Of a stretch of 64,000 nt of DNA, positions 31,887-44,303 are shown one piece after another. The translations under genes and the position numbers were made by a program. The DNA lies in NCBI GenBank assembly GCA_021209875.1, contig JAGYVD010000009.1, positions 2,604,001-2,668,000 on the forward strand. Direction: 5' to 3'. Numbering within the stretch: position 1 is the first letter of the stretch; every line of letters begins with the position of its first letter. The notes under the pieces are model-generated. The model ran no database searches and had not been told where the DNA came from. It saw nothing but the letters and a program-made list of their open reading frames with translations. The stretch comes from Rosellinia necatrix (taxonomy: Eukaryota; Ascomycota; Sordariomycetes; Xylariales; Xylariaceae).

Positions 31887-34800
31887 CGTTGCTCGACTCT
31901 CCGGCAGTATAGGCCGGCTCCCGGATGGGATGATTGTAATGGACGATCGCAAGGAAAGCGATTGCGGCTTCGGGCGCGGGTTTGCTATCGCGAGGCTGGC
32001 CGCGGAAGGGTTGTCGTAGTTTAGTGTAGGTAGTGTAGGTAGTGTAGATAGGCAGCTGACAGCTTGGGTTCGTCTCGTTGTCGTTGCAACAAGCCATGGT
32101 CAGGTTGGCTTAGCGCCGGTTTAGTGGACAGGTAATCGACAAGGATCGGGATCTGGACTGCGAGATGGGCTAGGCTCAATCCAGCTTAGTTCCATCTATA
32201 TATTGATCGTTGACCTGGCCTGTGTATGTCGAAAGAAGGGGCGGCTGCAGCAAGTGAAGCCAGGCGGGGTTATCGCGGTGCACAATACCTAATACACTAC
32301 CTACCTAGGTACTTCAGACACCTAGACTAGACGTTAATACTACTACTACTACTACTACTACCTAGGTACTTCAGACACCTAGACTAGACGTTAATACTAC
32401 TACTACTACCTAGGTACTTGTTGATATTGGGTAGAGTAGATGGAATTACGTAGCATCGACCGAGCCTTTGACTGTCCTGTCCTCTCACACCCTTTTCCAC
32501 CCCTATATCTAGGTGGCGTGCAGTTATTGTCGTGCCCCTTCACCAATTATGTATTACTGTAATTGGCGATGAGGCCGCCCTTATTCCCTCCTAATCGTCC
32601 GCCACCTTGCGTCGTCGCCGATATAGGTTCATACACGCAGTGCTAGTATGCGAGGCGCCGACCAACCAGGCACTCAATGCCATATCTGTGTTCGTTAGCC
32701 GTGACTAATGCCATGTCAAGGTAGCAGCGGCCGGCCGCGGGGAGAATACACTCTTGGTTACGGTTAGGACTTCACAGATCCTACAGTACAGTACATGCCA
32801 AGGATCAGGATGTTGGAGTATCTGCTCGCGGACCTTTCCGTGAGGCAATTCCCTCGAGTCTGCAGTGGTCACCGCTTCCTCAACACCTCCATCATGCTGC
32901 GGTGAGACCTGAAGGAACGGGGCACAGCATAGATTACGGGTGCACGAATACTCCGAGTTGTGTTCGATACTGGAGTGCTCCTGGGGAAACAAAAATCTCT
33001 TACTTGTTTCCCCTTTTTTATTGGTAAAAAAACAAACCTCGCCCCCCCTTATTTATATAAGAGAGTCAGGTTTCGGATTAAACTCTGCAGCTCATCAGTT
33101 GGAGACATCATGATGTTCGTAGTGCAGTGGGGAGACGGAGAACGTCCCACCCAGCTGAGACAGGCTTCGCGGAACGAAACGATGGGAGCGCGCGGCATCT
33201 GACCAGGCAGATCAGAAGCACGGGTATCGGGATGTCCTGCAGTGGGAAGTCTTGTGGGTCGAAATATGAAATATGCGGTATGATGTCCTCATAGTCGAGG
33301 CTATTTGCACGGGGTTTTCGTGGCCTGCGGAGTCCCGTCGGGATGCACGTGCTCCTCCCCGTTTATCGGGAGATGGGTGACAGATGTCATGCTGAACCCG
33401 CTATGCGTTAGTCTGGAATATCACGCACATCGCCACTCCGGTTAATGGAAAGCTGGTCGACCTCTCCAGCCAGCGAGGGCCCAACATAGCAGGTAGCGAC
33501 GGGGGATCACAGAGGAGAGGATGCACGGGTCGGACAAACAAATCGGCAGCCGAAACAATCTCGGAGTGTAAGCAGAGGCACCAGACAAGCGAGAGCGCCG
33601 CGTCGCGCGCGATTAGCAATGCCATCCGCCATTTCTCGCCTCAAATACAAAGAGAGGCCGTGTACTTGCAGACATAGCTACCATTAGACGTCGGTGGTTT
33701 GTCAGCGAGGTGCGGAGATACATTTTAGTACGCCTATACGATGCCCGAGATTGGAAATAACCAGTAATCATAGGTAATCGTTGTACTGTTGTGTAGGCTC
33801 ACCACTCACGCGGTTAATACTAAGGTCTCGCCGGCTGGGCCGAACAGGTGCTTACCTAACGACTTGATCTGTCATGTCTCATGTCCCGCACCCCGTTGGT
33901 CATTCCCGAAGCAGAGACCCCTGACAACCCGGATGAGGAGAAGGAGGAGAAACGACAGAAGAAGCCGGGTGCCCAAACCAACCAGACATGCAAGTGGACC
34001 CCGGCGATGGAGCCAAAAACTTTCTATAACAGGTAATAAGTACGTACTCTAGCAAGTAAGGGACCAGCAACAATCGACAGCAGTAAACCCCCACTCTCGG
34101 GACGGAATTGGACTCTCAAGGAACCAGTTGTGCCCCTCGGTGATGATGTTGTACTTAGTAGGCGATTACTAGATAGGTATCTATCTACCTGGAAGCAGGT
34201 AGGTAGCGGGTCCTGCTCGTTCTCGGTCGCTTATCTGATAGCAAATAGTGCACGTCGATTATGTGAACGTTGCTGACACCATACCATCATGGGAGAGGTC
34301 CGTAGCAAACCTATATCCAAAATGGTCTAGGTTCGTGCAACCTGCCATTGTAGATCCAACTGTACACTGACCTAGGAATGTGCAGTTACATATTTGCCCC
34401 CAAGTAGTATCTAGGGAGAGATAGGTGATAGGTAGGTGGGCACTAGGTACCGTGCACTCGGCGCCTTGCTTTTCGACTCCAAGTCGGCGACGTACCTACT
34501 GTATTGTCGCCAAAGAGCCCTTTCGGACTTACGGGGTAGCAATGCTTTGAAGCATGCCTACCTACCTACCCATCCATCTCCTAGCTTGGACGACGGTTGT
34601 GGTCGCAGTGCACCATGTAGGCCGCAACCACAAAGTCCTAATGGAAAGGAACCCCCCATCGGAGACCCATGTTAGTTAGGGTCCAGGCGCAAGCTCTGGT
34701 CGAGAGACTATCGAATCGAGGCTGCGTACTGCTGTACAGTTACTGGGCTGCCGTCACACGGGTCACCTATTTAGGAACTACCAGGTCATTCCCAGCATCA

Positions 34801-36860
34801 CCGAGGCACCGTGGGTGCGGGCCAACCTCGCTGGCAGATGTTTGTCTCCGTGATGATTGGTAGATGTAGCAGGTTAGGTCTCATTCCATAATATTGTGGT
34901 GTGCTCCGTGCTGTGATTTGCATAAGTAGTAGCATAAGTAGCCTACTACGTACCTCTTAATAGCATGGACCTGGGCAGGCAAGTAGGTCCCGAGATTTGT
35001 ACCTGTCTGTACCTAACGTGCTATGTATCATGCTAGTATGTCATAGTGCTGCCAGTGACCCGTGATGCCCTATGGGAAGAGGAAGAATAAGAAGAAGAAG
35101 AAGAAGAAGGGGAAGAAGAATGGTGATGTTGACAGATGAATGGCTCGGAGTTGGAGTAATAATTGACAATAGCAATGAGTCTCCGGTTGTTACGTGGGCA
35201 CTTGGCAGTGACACACCCGTTCCGAACATCTCAAAACGTTGCTGTTGTCGGTTGCGACGTGCCCGTAAACCGTAATCATCGTGGACATCCACATCGGTAG
35301 TATTATCTACGCAGGTAGTTACTAGTGCAGGGAAGTATGTAGATACCTGGGATGTGTTGGGGAACGCCCTGAACAGTGCAGGGACCTAGGTAGGGAGCAA
35401 GTTACTTCAATTTTGGCGCCGGGCAGACACTGGGGCTATCTGGTGTCTGGGACCGGCTTCCCTATTCTCATCCCGCGGTTCCGATAGTTCGCCCATTGTA
35501 CCCTTTTTACCTACGTGGAATGGTCTCAAACCTCGGAGTCGTGTAGATCACGCTAAGCCCGCTTAGTCTAATTAACTTCTGGCATGGCAAATTCCACCAT
35601 GCGCTCGCACCACCTGCGCCGCCTGCAACCTGCACTTGCGCCCTGCACCTGCACCATCCATTGCGCTGTTTTGCTGCTGCTGCATGTACCTACCTAGTGT
35701 GCCTACCCAGTGTAGGTGCTGAAGTATGGACATACCTAGGTACCTCTGACGACGCAATAATGAAGTATGTAGGTAGCAACTGTATATGTAGGTATGTAGA
35801 TAGGTATCGTGCAGGTTACCTAGGTAGCAGTTCAGAACATCTCTCCCCGTTGGCCACCAATTACGGTTTACCGGCTTCTACCCATCCCACCCATTTCCTG
35901 TGCCATTGTCATGCCATTGCCATCCTGGTCACAGCCTGCATTTGCGCGTATAACTAGCAGGAGTTTGTTACCACAGGCAGTCCGGCATACCTAACTTAAC
36001 CTATCCCCAGATACGCACTCACTCCTCTATTGCCTAAATAGTAATCTAAACACTACATGAGTACCTACCTATGTATTGCATCAATTAGTGAAGATCCAGA
36101 TGATAAGAGGTAGTTAAGTACGCTGCTAACAAAACGTGCCTACCTAGGTAGGTAGGTTGAGAGTTGCCTATCTTCCCGCAGCGCCAGGTAAATAATATAG
36201 TGCCTAATGTAGTAAGTATGCATCTAGGATAAGTACTAGTACATGCGCAAGCCTATGCGGTAGGTAAACGTAAGACAGGTACCTACGAGGTTAGGCTAGC
36301 ACCGCGCATCAAAGCCAGGCACTGGGTATAACCGTTGCCCGATCAGTATCGTAGTAATGTGCCAATCATTACCATCCGTGTGGTACCGGTACATGCATCA
36401 TACCTGTAAACCAGTGGAGGTGTTTATCCCCCAAGCCTCGCCGGACCCTCTCTCGCCTCTGGGCCTTCAGCCATCAGCCATCGACCACCTCACGCACCTG
36501 TTCGGCTATTCCCTCTAACAATGAGCCTAGCTCTCACCACCTCTCACGACACCTTCCATCCTATTGACGGCCCACCCAGCCCAGATTAGCACCACGGTCA
36601 CGACGTCGGTTGCTGCCCGTTGCACGGATTGCACGGATCAGCCTCCCGCCTTGTTGCCTTCACAGCCATTCTTTCATTGTTGGCCTCCTTCCCCAGTTCG
36701 CTCCATCCGTCTGGCCAGACTCTGCCCCGTACTCGCTCTTCGCATTCATCTTTGGTCTCATCAGCCCAGCCATCCTTCACATCGCTGCTGCCCGTTCGAC
36801 CTCACTCCTCATCTCCCATCGTACTAGAGATATGGCGTACTTACCGCGCCAGCGTCCGCG
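31887..36860. other. 5-kb gene-poor region
   Basis: No frame has a recognisable family. It contains the insertion array at 32302-32419 and GAA-rich runs near 35080-35115. CCTAGGTA-type palindromic words are dense, especially 34.2-36.3 kb. The last few hundred bases are the pyrimidine-rich promoter or leader of SRB8. Confidence 0.45.
32302..32419 (+). mobile_element. two tandem small insertions separated by a 13-bp direct repeat
   Basis: TACCTAGGTACTT occurs three times, at 32302-32314, 32359-32371 and 32407-32419. Between them lie 44 and 35 bp that are identical except for the number of TAC triplets (eight versus five). Each starts CAGACACCTAGACTAGACG and ends in TTAATACTAC plus further TAC units. 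The core is the reverse complement of that at 24.7 kb. Confidence 0.55.
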
Positions 36861-39800
36861 ATGACCTCCCGCTCCTCTCTGGCCAGCTCTCAGCGACAGC
36901 CTCAGAGAACACTAAGCGCCTCGGGGTTGTCGCAGAGACCTGCAACTCAGCGCTCACTGTCCCAACAATACCTACCTCAATCTCCCAAACGACGGTCCGA
37001 TGGCTTCAATAATGAGCAGGGCGCCGACGGGGGCGATGGCGCGCAAAACCGATACGGCACAACCCCGAGGAGAGGAGGGTCTAAACTCAAGCTCGAGCTG
37101 GCCAACGATGGCATCGTCCACACAGGCTTCGTCGAGTCGCCCCAAAACCCCGACCCCTTGTCCGCCAATAAGGTCTTCACCCCGTCGCGGGTCATGTCCA
37201 TGGCCGACGCCCCCGACCTCGGTGACATGAGCCCGCAAACATCGAGATGCCAGACTGCCGACGGTGACTCGGTTCCTCTCCCTATGCCCCCTCGCCGAAC
37301 CCGGTTTGTGGCGCCAAGCAAGCGGTTCCAACCATCGCCGGTGAATGCGCCCGCAAAGAAAGACGCGCGCACCAAGCCGTTCGTGCTCGACGTGCCTCCC
37401 GACGCCCCCCGATATTCTACTATGGGGAGGCAAGAGCCATGTGGTAGGACCAGGAAGAACGAAGGCAGCACCCATCGAGATACTGATGCATTTTCAGGCT
37501 ATGCCGACTTTTATCCCTGGCGTGGTGGACATCCAGAAGACCAGTTCTCTGATAATATCATTCGTATGGGGTATTTCGATAAGCCCCCAGCACCTCAGAC
37601 CCAGGAATTGACGTCCGCAAAACCCACTCTCTTCCCTGCGTTGAAGCATAAGACGGGACTACAGACACTGTCAAATATATTCACCGGCATCTTAAACCAG
37701 CGACGGCACATTGGGCAAATCACGTCACCTTCTACCTTCAAGCCCCCGCCTCGTGTCACTCTAACAGACACGAAGAGAGAAGCTTGGTTGAAAGACCTGG
37801 CCAACTCTACCATACCTCTCCGTCGGCTCAGCAGAACAATCCCTCATGGCATTCGAGGCCGCGTATTACTTGACCAATGTCTTAACAAGAACGTCCCAAC
37901 CGACCGTGCCGTCTGGCTTGCGAAATGTGTAGGGGCTAATGAGATTCGAGCTTTTAAGCGAAAAGGGGTCAACAACACGTTTGTCATGGGTGGTGAGGTA
38001 AAATGGATTCGAGACTGGACCTTGTGTGTGGAACAGTTCGTCGAGACCATAATCAGTGCGTTCACCGAAGAGGACTGGAAAGCTAAAGTCACGTACGCGT
38101 AAGTTTTAGCCGCCTTCCAATGCCTCCTTCCAACTAACCATGTTTAGGATTCGCCTCGCTGCTCACCTCTACGCCGAACATCTTCTGGATCGCGATCACT
38201 ATATGGAATGGCTGATTATTAACTTAGAGAGTAGCAGTGAAGCCAAGTTACCTATGTGGCTCTTGTTAATTCAAATATATTGGAAAGACATGCTCAAACT
38301 TCGGCGACATGGGCGACGACTAGTCACCGCTATGCTTAATCATCACTGCTCTGTAGGTTAACATGACAACCCATCATGTTTTAAGCTAATTCTTGGACTA
38401 GATATACGATAGCCCAGATAGGGATATCTTGTTGCCACTGTCTATACAACTTGGGTCTCTTATCGAGTCCCTCATCTCAGCCAGCCCTGACAGCTTCGTA
38501 CATCCTGATACATGGTCTAAACGCCGAGACTCGTTAAAATCCTTTCTTTCGTCGCGCCGAGAATCGGCATACACCGCATTTGACACTATCGACGCGCGAA
38601 CTGATTTATTAACTAGTTCTAATGTCAGAACACGACCAGCCATCCGAAGTACATTGGTTGCACTCCTCGACAACATGCTGCGCCTACCATTCAAAGACGA
38701 TATTCCAGGCCAAATACGGAAAGCTACTAAAAATACACCAGTCCTCATACGCACGACACTAGAATGGTGCACATCGCTTTATCGATTTGGCGCCGCGAAG
38801 GTATATGTCGCGGTGACGATACTACGCTCTTTATCGGATTCCAATACCGATCTTACTAACGAGATTCTGTGTTTTTTAAACGCGGACGCACTTCAAGAAC
38901 CCCCCCGGAAACACAGTATCTACCATCTTATCTCAGAGCTCGTCCGCTCAGGTCATTTCTCTGTTCCCCAATATATCCAATGGCTCATCGCCACAGGCGG
39001 CCTACACGAGCCCTTTGAGGCGCAACCTGATGGTCCGTGCTCTCGGAGGCTTCTAGTTGAAATCCCCGCCCACGCATTCAATGACTCCATGAGGAGTGTG
39101 CGAGCTTCCCTCCTTCGGCGAGCTTCATTCTCCGTCGAGGACGAAGCAAGCGATATCGCAATGGCGATCAGATGTGTCAAACATGCCTTGTCCGTTCCGC
39201 TTGACGATGACGATCTAATGTTACAAAAACAGCCCATGAGCGTCAGGAAGTTAGCCCGGAGAATCGGCTTAAGCAGTCGATCGTTGAAGGCTGAGGTCAG
39301 TTCGTGGCTTGCGAATGACTTCGCTGGTAGCGTCTTTCAACAGCCTCAAGCAGACAAAGCTCATCCTATGCCGCTTGAGAGGAGCCTTGATACGATCCGA
39401 ACTCTCCTGGAAGCTGCACAAGATTTCAACATGCTCGACACCACCTTGGCATATATGACAAATTCTTCCAATGTTGAGGCTCTATCTTATTGCGTGGACA
39501 CTCTCAGTCTCCATCTACCAGTATTCTTTGCGATGGGCTCAGCAAAGCCTCTCTTTAATTCCTTCTATGACCGTCTTAGGTCTATCAGCCTAGAACAGGG
39601 TGTCGGAGCACGACCGCTATTAGCCTCTCTCGCGAACCTCGCTCCCCGTCTTCCCGGGTTTGAATCGATGGCATCGCAGCTACGGAATGAATTACTCATA
39701 GCAGACCGAAGCAATGCCGTTGATGCCTCATCGCCACTGTCCGACAATATGGCCACTCAACTTCAAGACGACGAGACAGAGCTAGGCGAACAGATTGAAA

Positions 39801-41515
39801 AGCTCGCAAATTATACGAGCGCTGACAAACTTACCATGGAGCGTCTTTTCCATACAATTGTGACTAAACTAGTAAGCTGTTGGGCGAAGGGTGACGAGCG
39901 ACAACGGCCCTATTCTATCTTGTTATCACGGCTCCGGGTTTTCGATACGCAGTACTTCGACACTTTGATGAAGGACTGGGTACAACATATTCGTAAGCTG
40001 ACAAAACGAGCCCCGATCGCGCAGATGTACCCACTTCTTGTGAGCTCTGGCTGCCTCTCACTCACAACCCTTCTTGCCACCGCTCTAAGAAGCCAAACTC
40101 AAGTAGCACTAAATCAGCCCAACGCGGTGGGATCGGCTTCAACATATATGCAAGAGATTTTGCAAATGCTCATGAAGCCCTTGGTTCCAGATCATATCCT
40201 GGCCTTGGATGACTGCTATCGGTTTCGAATAATCCAAGAACAAGCACGTCTCGAGTATGCAAGAGAGGTTATGCTCTTGGTCCGTGGGTCACTAGCGGAG
40301 TATGCAGCATCTCGAAACCAACAGCCCCCAAGGCCACAACCTCTCGATGATGAAAAAGTCAAGTCCTATCTGTTTGAGCTGCTTCGGGATTTGATACTTA
40401 TCGACCCACAAGCTGCCAGTGAAACATTGTCACTCAAAAGCCCTAATGCTAAGCTAGCCACGCTTATTGAGGCTTTGACAACAAGGCTATTAGTACCTCA
40501 TTGCGGAAGCGTACAAAAGACTTTTGAGCAAGTATTAGAGCTAGCGAACGAATTTACGCTCCCGTTCTGCCAAGTCAAGCTTTCATTAAATCTAGCAATC
40601 CACGACCCCAGCACCCCCGAAGGGGCTGAGGGTCTGCGGGCACAATTTGAGCAGCTTTCAATTGCCATGGATAACGCAATCGAAGCAGACAACATCATGT
40701 GGACGGGTATGCTCTCCTATCTAAGTTCCGATATCACCTTACATTTGAAAAACAGAGCAGAGGCACGCTTCTTAGATTTATTCCCCTCTCTGAAGAGCCT
40801 TCCCTTCGACGAAAATGTGTCGAAAGGTGACGTTCACATGGCAGAAAACCTACTTACAGTTGTCGACTCGGTCCTTCGGGGCGCGTCAACGTCGAAACCC
40901 TCCTCATTTTCGAGCGGCATCGCCGACAGGCTGACCGACCTCTGGGAGATTCTGGGTTCTACAAGTCAAGAAAGTGCCACTCTGAAATCATCGGTGCTAA
41001 CACATTGGCTCCCATTACTTCTGTCGTACTTGGCTCTTCAAGCGTACCAATCTTCGGCAGCTGTAGATCTTTCAAAGCTCCCAGGCAGCGACGTTCGTGC
41101 TCGCGTCCTCGTTATCTTAGCAGGGATCATGCTGGAACTCGATAAATACCCAACATCACGTCTCGGTCCACGCGTCTTCGACATTGCACTAATAATCGCC
41201 GACAACCTTCCAGAAGAATCTCGCCTCCAATGCGTTCGCGCTGTGAAGGACTACACCGCCGATCCCCGAGTCACGTATCTATTCAGCCTTTCCCCAGATC
41301 CGGCTGAGAACCTCATGCTAGCACATCGAGAAAAGGGTCCACCCAGTCACCACGAGCGCAAGATGATGGCTATGAATCTAGGCCTAGGAATGCCGCAAGA
41401 AAAGCTTACGCCCTTCGCATTCAGGCGTTGGGAGATCTTAAATGAGCCCACACCCAACATTGGGGAAAATGACACAAGCCTAAGCTTGACATTGTTCGAC
41501 GCAAGAAAGATATAG
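36861..41515 (+). CDS. SRB8: Mediator kinase-module subunit Med12/Srb8
   Basis: Joined from exons 36861-38098 (probably interrupted by a 54-nt intron at 37444-37497), 38148-38352 and 38402-41515, giving 1,500 aa, or 1,518 if the 54 nt are retained. The N-terminus MTSRSSLASSQRQPQRTLS, QRSLSQQYLPQSP and a disordered region precede YADFYPWRGGHPEDQFSDN. The Med12 signature follows: FPALKHKTGLQTLSNIFT, STFKPPPRVTLTDTKREAWL, LRRLSRTIPHGIRG. Further conserved blocks are VWLAKCVGANEIR, AHLYAEHLLDRDHYMEWL and PMWLLLIQIYWKDMLK. The long helical C-terminal part ends in LTPFAFRRWEILNEPTPN. Med12 links and activates Cdk8-cyclin C in the Mediator kinase module in the nucleus. Both downstream introns are 49 nt. 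The frame is intact throughout. Confidence 0.95.
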
Positions 41516-43320
41516 CCAGCATTCTTATTGATACCCTATTTTATTCCTCGTTTCCACCCATAGCAAATATTGGATGGCACTGCCACCCCAGATAGACATC
41601 ATTTCCATTACATATGTGTGACGCATTTAGACATACTTCACGACGGAGCCTAGCATTTTTTCTTACTTTATTTTGTTTTGCGACTGTCAATCAAATTAGG
41701 GGCGGGGGCCACGGATGGTTGAACAAGGGTCGGATCGTTAAGCATTAGGATCCGGTCATATTCCAACCTGACCTATCACGGGGCGATGGGATACAGCTGC
41801 AGCATTTCTTTTTTTGTTTATCCATCATTAACATGGCCGTTACTATTCGTTGGCGGTACCAAAACCACTATCATATTGCGTCATACGAGACAACATGCTT
41901 ACGTCGACCTACGAATTGATGAGATTCCCGGTTCCCCCGGCGCAACCCGGATTGCTACTTGTTCTGGCGCTGTGAGAAAGACGCACAAAGCGCTTCTATA
42001 AACTTCAATACAATGAACGAAATAAGAGGCACCAGCGAACAAGCTCCTATTAATAGGTCCCGGTGACCAACGACGCAATATATGTACGCACTAGGAGCCC
42101 GTATACTCATAGAATACTGTCCTGGTATGATCTAGTAAGATATGGTAGTTAAATCATGGGCATGGCTAATGGGGGCTGACTGTGTATATTTAATGTAAAA
42201 TAGTAGGGTAGCAAAAGCATACCCGTGCAGGTATACCCAGGAAACGAAACAACGGGTCGGCGTTTTATTATTGACACCACTGATATAGCATAGGTATCTG
42301 TACACCACATATCCATAACCACGTACGAAAAGGCCTCATCAGTACATATACCACTTACCCCATCCTGTGGATCCAGACCTTTCAAGGTGGGTACTGGGTT
42401 TGTATTAAGCATCACCTCATCCGACAGTTAGTGACATAAAAACGGCATAGAACTAGGTACTCATCTTAGCCAGGTAGGTGTCTAACAGAAACAAGATTTG
42501 TCAAATAACGTCTCTAGAATTTTCCGAAGAGGCGTGACTACTTTCAACGGGCAATAATCCTTCGTTTAAAATATTAAATACTGTATTAGCCTACGAATTC
42601 CCTAGGTAGGCATTAGCTAGGAATGCCTATTTATTACAGACCATTCCAAGGATACAACCCCTTCCCTATGGAGCATCGTCCGTGGGACACGTCACGTCGC
42701 CCATTCTTATAACACCCGGTCCCATATATTGGCTCCCACATATTCCTGTTTACTTTGACTAAGCTAGGCGGACGCTTACGAATAAGCACCTGCGATTGAT
42801 GAGAACGACGGTTGGAAGAACCGAGTAAGGAGATGTGAGCTACCCGGCTATCGGCCGATTGGCCGCCCAGTAAAAAAAAGAGCAATCGGCCCCTTTTCAA
42901 CTAAGAAGGTTATTATACGCTTGGATTATCTACAATATATGAACTACCTAAGAATTTCTAAGGAACCTATTCATAACCTACCTAGGTACCTCGTGCATGG
43001 CGCAGCCTGCTACGAAGATACGTTGGTTCGCGTCTCTCCAAGGTGGAATATAAGATATTGAAAAGGAGTTACACGCTGATCTTATCCCCGCACGCACGTG
43101 ATCCAAGTAGACACTATGAACACCTAAAGTCTGGCGTGATTGAGCGGCGGGGATAACATTGCAAAGGCAGCCCGAAAGATACAGTCAATTCCCGTCTTCT
43201 CTCAGCTCAGGGGCAACAATCAAAAATAAATCCAACCCAAACAGTGCATTAGAACCTCAACACTCAAGGTCTCGGTCCTCAACCCTAGAATCCTAATGTC
43301 ATATGAAGAATGTCTAAAGT

Positions 43321-43494
43321 GAGGTCTAGTCACTAGAAAGTAGCGGCTGGGTCGCAAGTTCGCAAGTAGATAGCTGAGTATAAGGATAGAGGTTAATATC
43401 ATTGATTCCTAGGCCCACCATCCCAGGTAGGAGGCCTTTAGTCCTTATATATACCAACGTGCCTCTAGAGCTACACCGTAGGGTAGCTAGTACC
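43321..43494 (+). repeat. diverged dispersed repeat, copy 1
   Basis: About 174 bp match the copy at 44139-44303 in the same orientation. Shared blocks include GGTCTAGTCACTA, AATATCATTGATTCCT, CAGTCCTTATATA/TAGTCCTTATATA and TAGGGTAGCT.GTACC. Confidence 0.8.
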
Positions 43495-44138
43495 ATGTGC
43501 TTTATCTATCTAACGCCTAACTCTGTGTTGATTAGCTGCACATTTGGTATGATAGGCCTTCCTCCCTCCTTGCAAGAGGGATTGGGGAGAAAGCAGTTAG
43601 CAGGGCAAATCCAAGAGATAGATAGTTCGCCATGGGACAGCCCAGAGTCTTCAGCTCACCGCCTAACGACAAATAGTGCGCGCAAAAAAAAACTCCCATA
43701 TACCAACTTTTTGTTGCACGGAGGCTAGGGTTTAGATTATCACGGAAGCTCCGAAGAAGTCCTTCGCAGCGACGAAGCGTGAAGCCGATATTCGCTTGAA
43801 ACTAGGATATCCATGGGTAGGAGCTATATCAATCCTAGGATCTAGACTGTAAAAAGGAGTTCTCTGTTAATATAGATTCTTTATATAGTAGCATTGCATA
43901 GCGTCGCGGAAAGTTTAAGGTTAGCTATGAGATAGATCCTTAGACTAGCTTAAGGATGCGAGTTGAATAGCGTTACTGCCTCCTTTACGTGGTGACTTCA
44001 TATATATTTATGGTGATCTCTGTTTATTCCTCTTAGTCTACTAGTTGCCCCTCAATACTATTACTACTATTTTCTATTTGCTCATGGTCACAAGTGACGG
44101 GATTTCCGTGACAAGTGTCATGTTAGGATTGCCAGAGT

Positions 44139-44303
44139 AAGGTCTAGTCACTATGAGGTAGCAGCTGGGTAGCAGGTAGATAGCCAAGTATAGGGGTAGG
44201 GCTCAATATCATTGATTCCTGGGCCTGCCATCTAGGTGGGAGGCCTTCAGTCCTTATATACACAATTATGCCCTTAGAGCTACCCCCTAGGGTAGCTGGT
44301 ACC
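44139..44303 (+). repeat. diverged dispersed repeat, copy 2
   Basis: About 165 bp match copy 1. Differences are mostly C/T and G/A transitions plus an 8-bp gap, as expected after repeat-induced point mutation or old age. Confidence 0.8.

Noticed and set aside
33881..34039. Short frame starting MSRTPLVIPEAETPDNPDEE with a possible donor near its end
   Set aside because: It looks mildly protein-like, but no downstream exon or family could be identified. It may be a gene relic and is not called.
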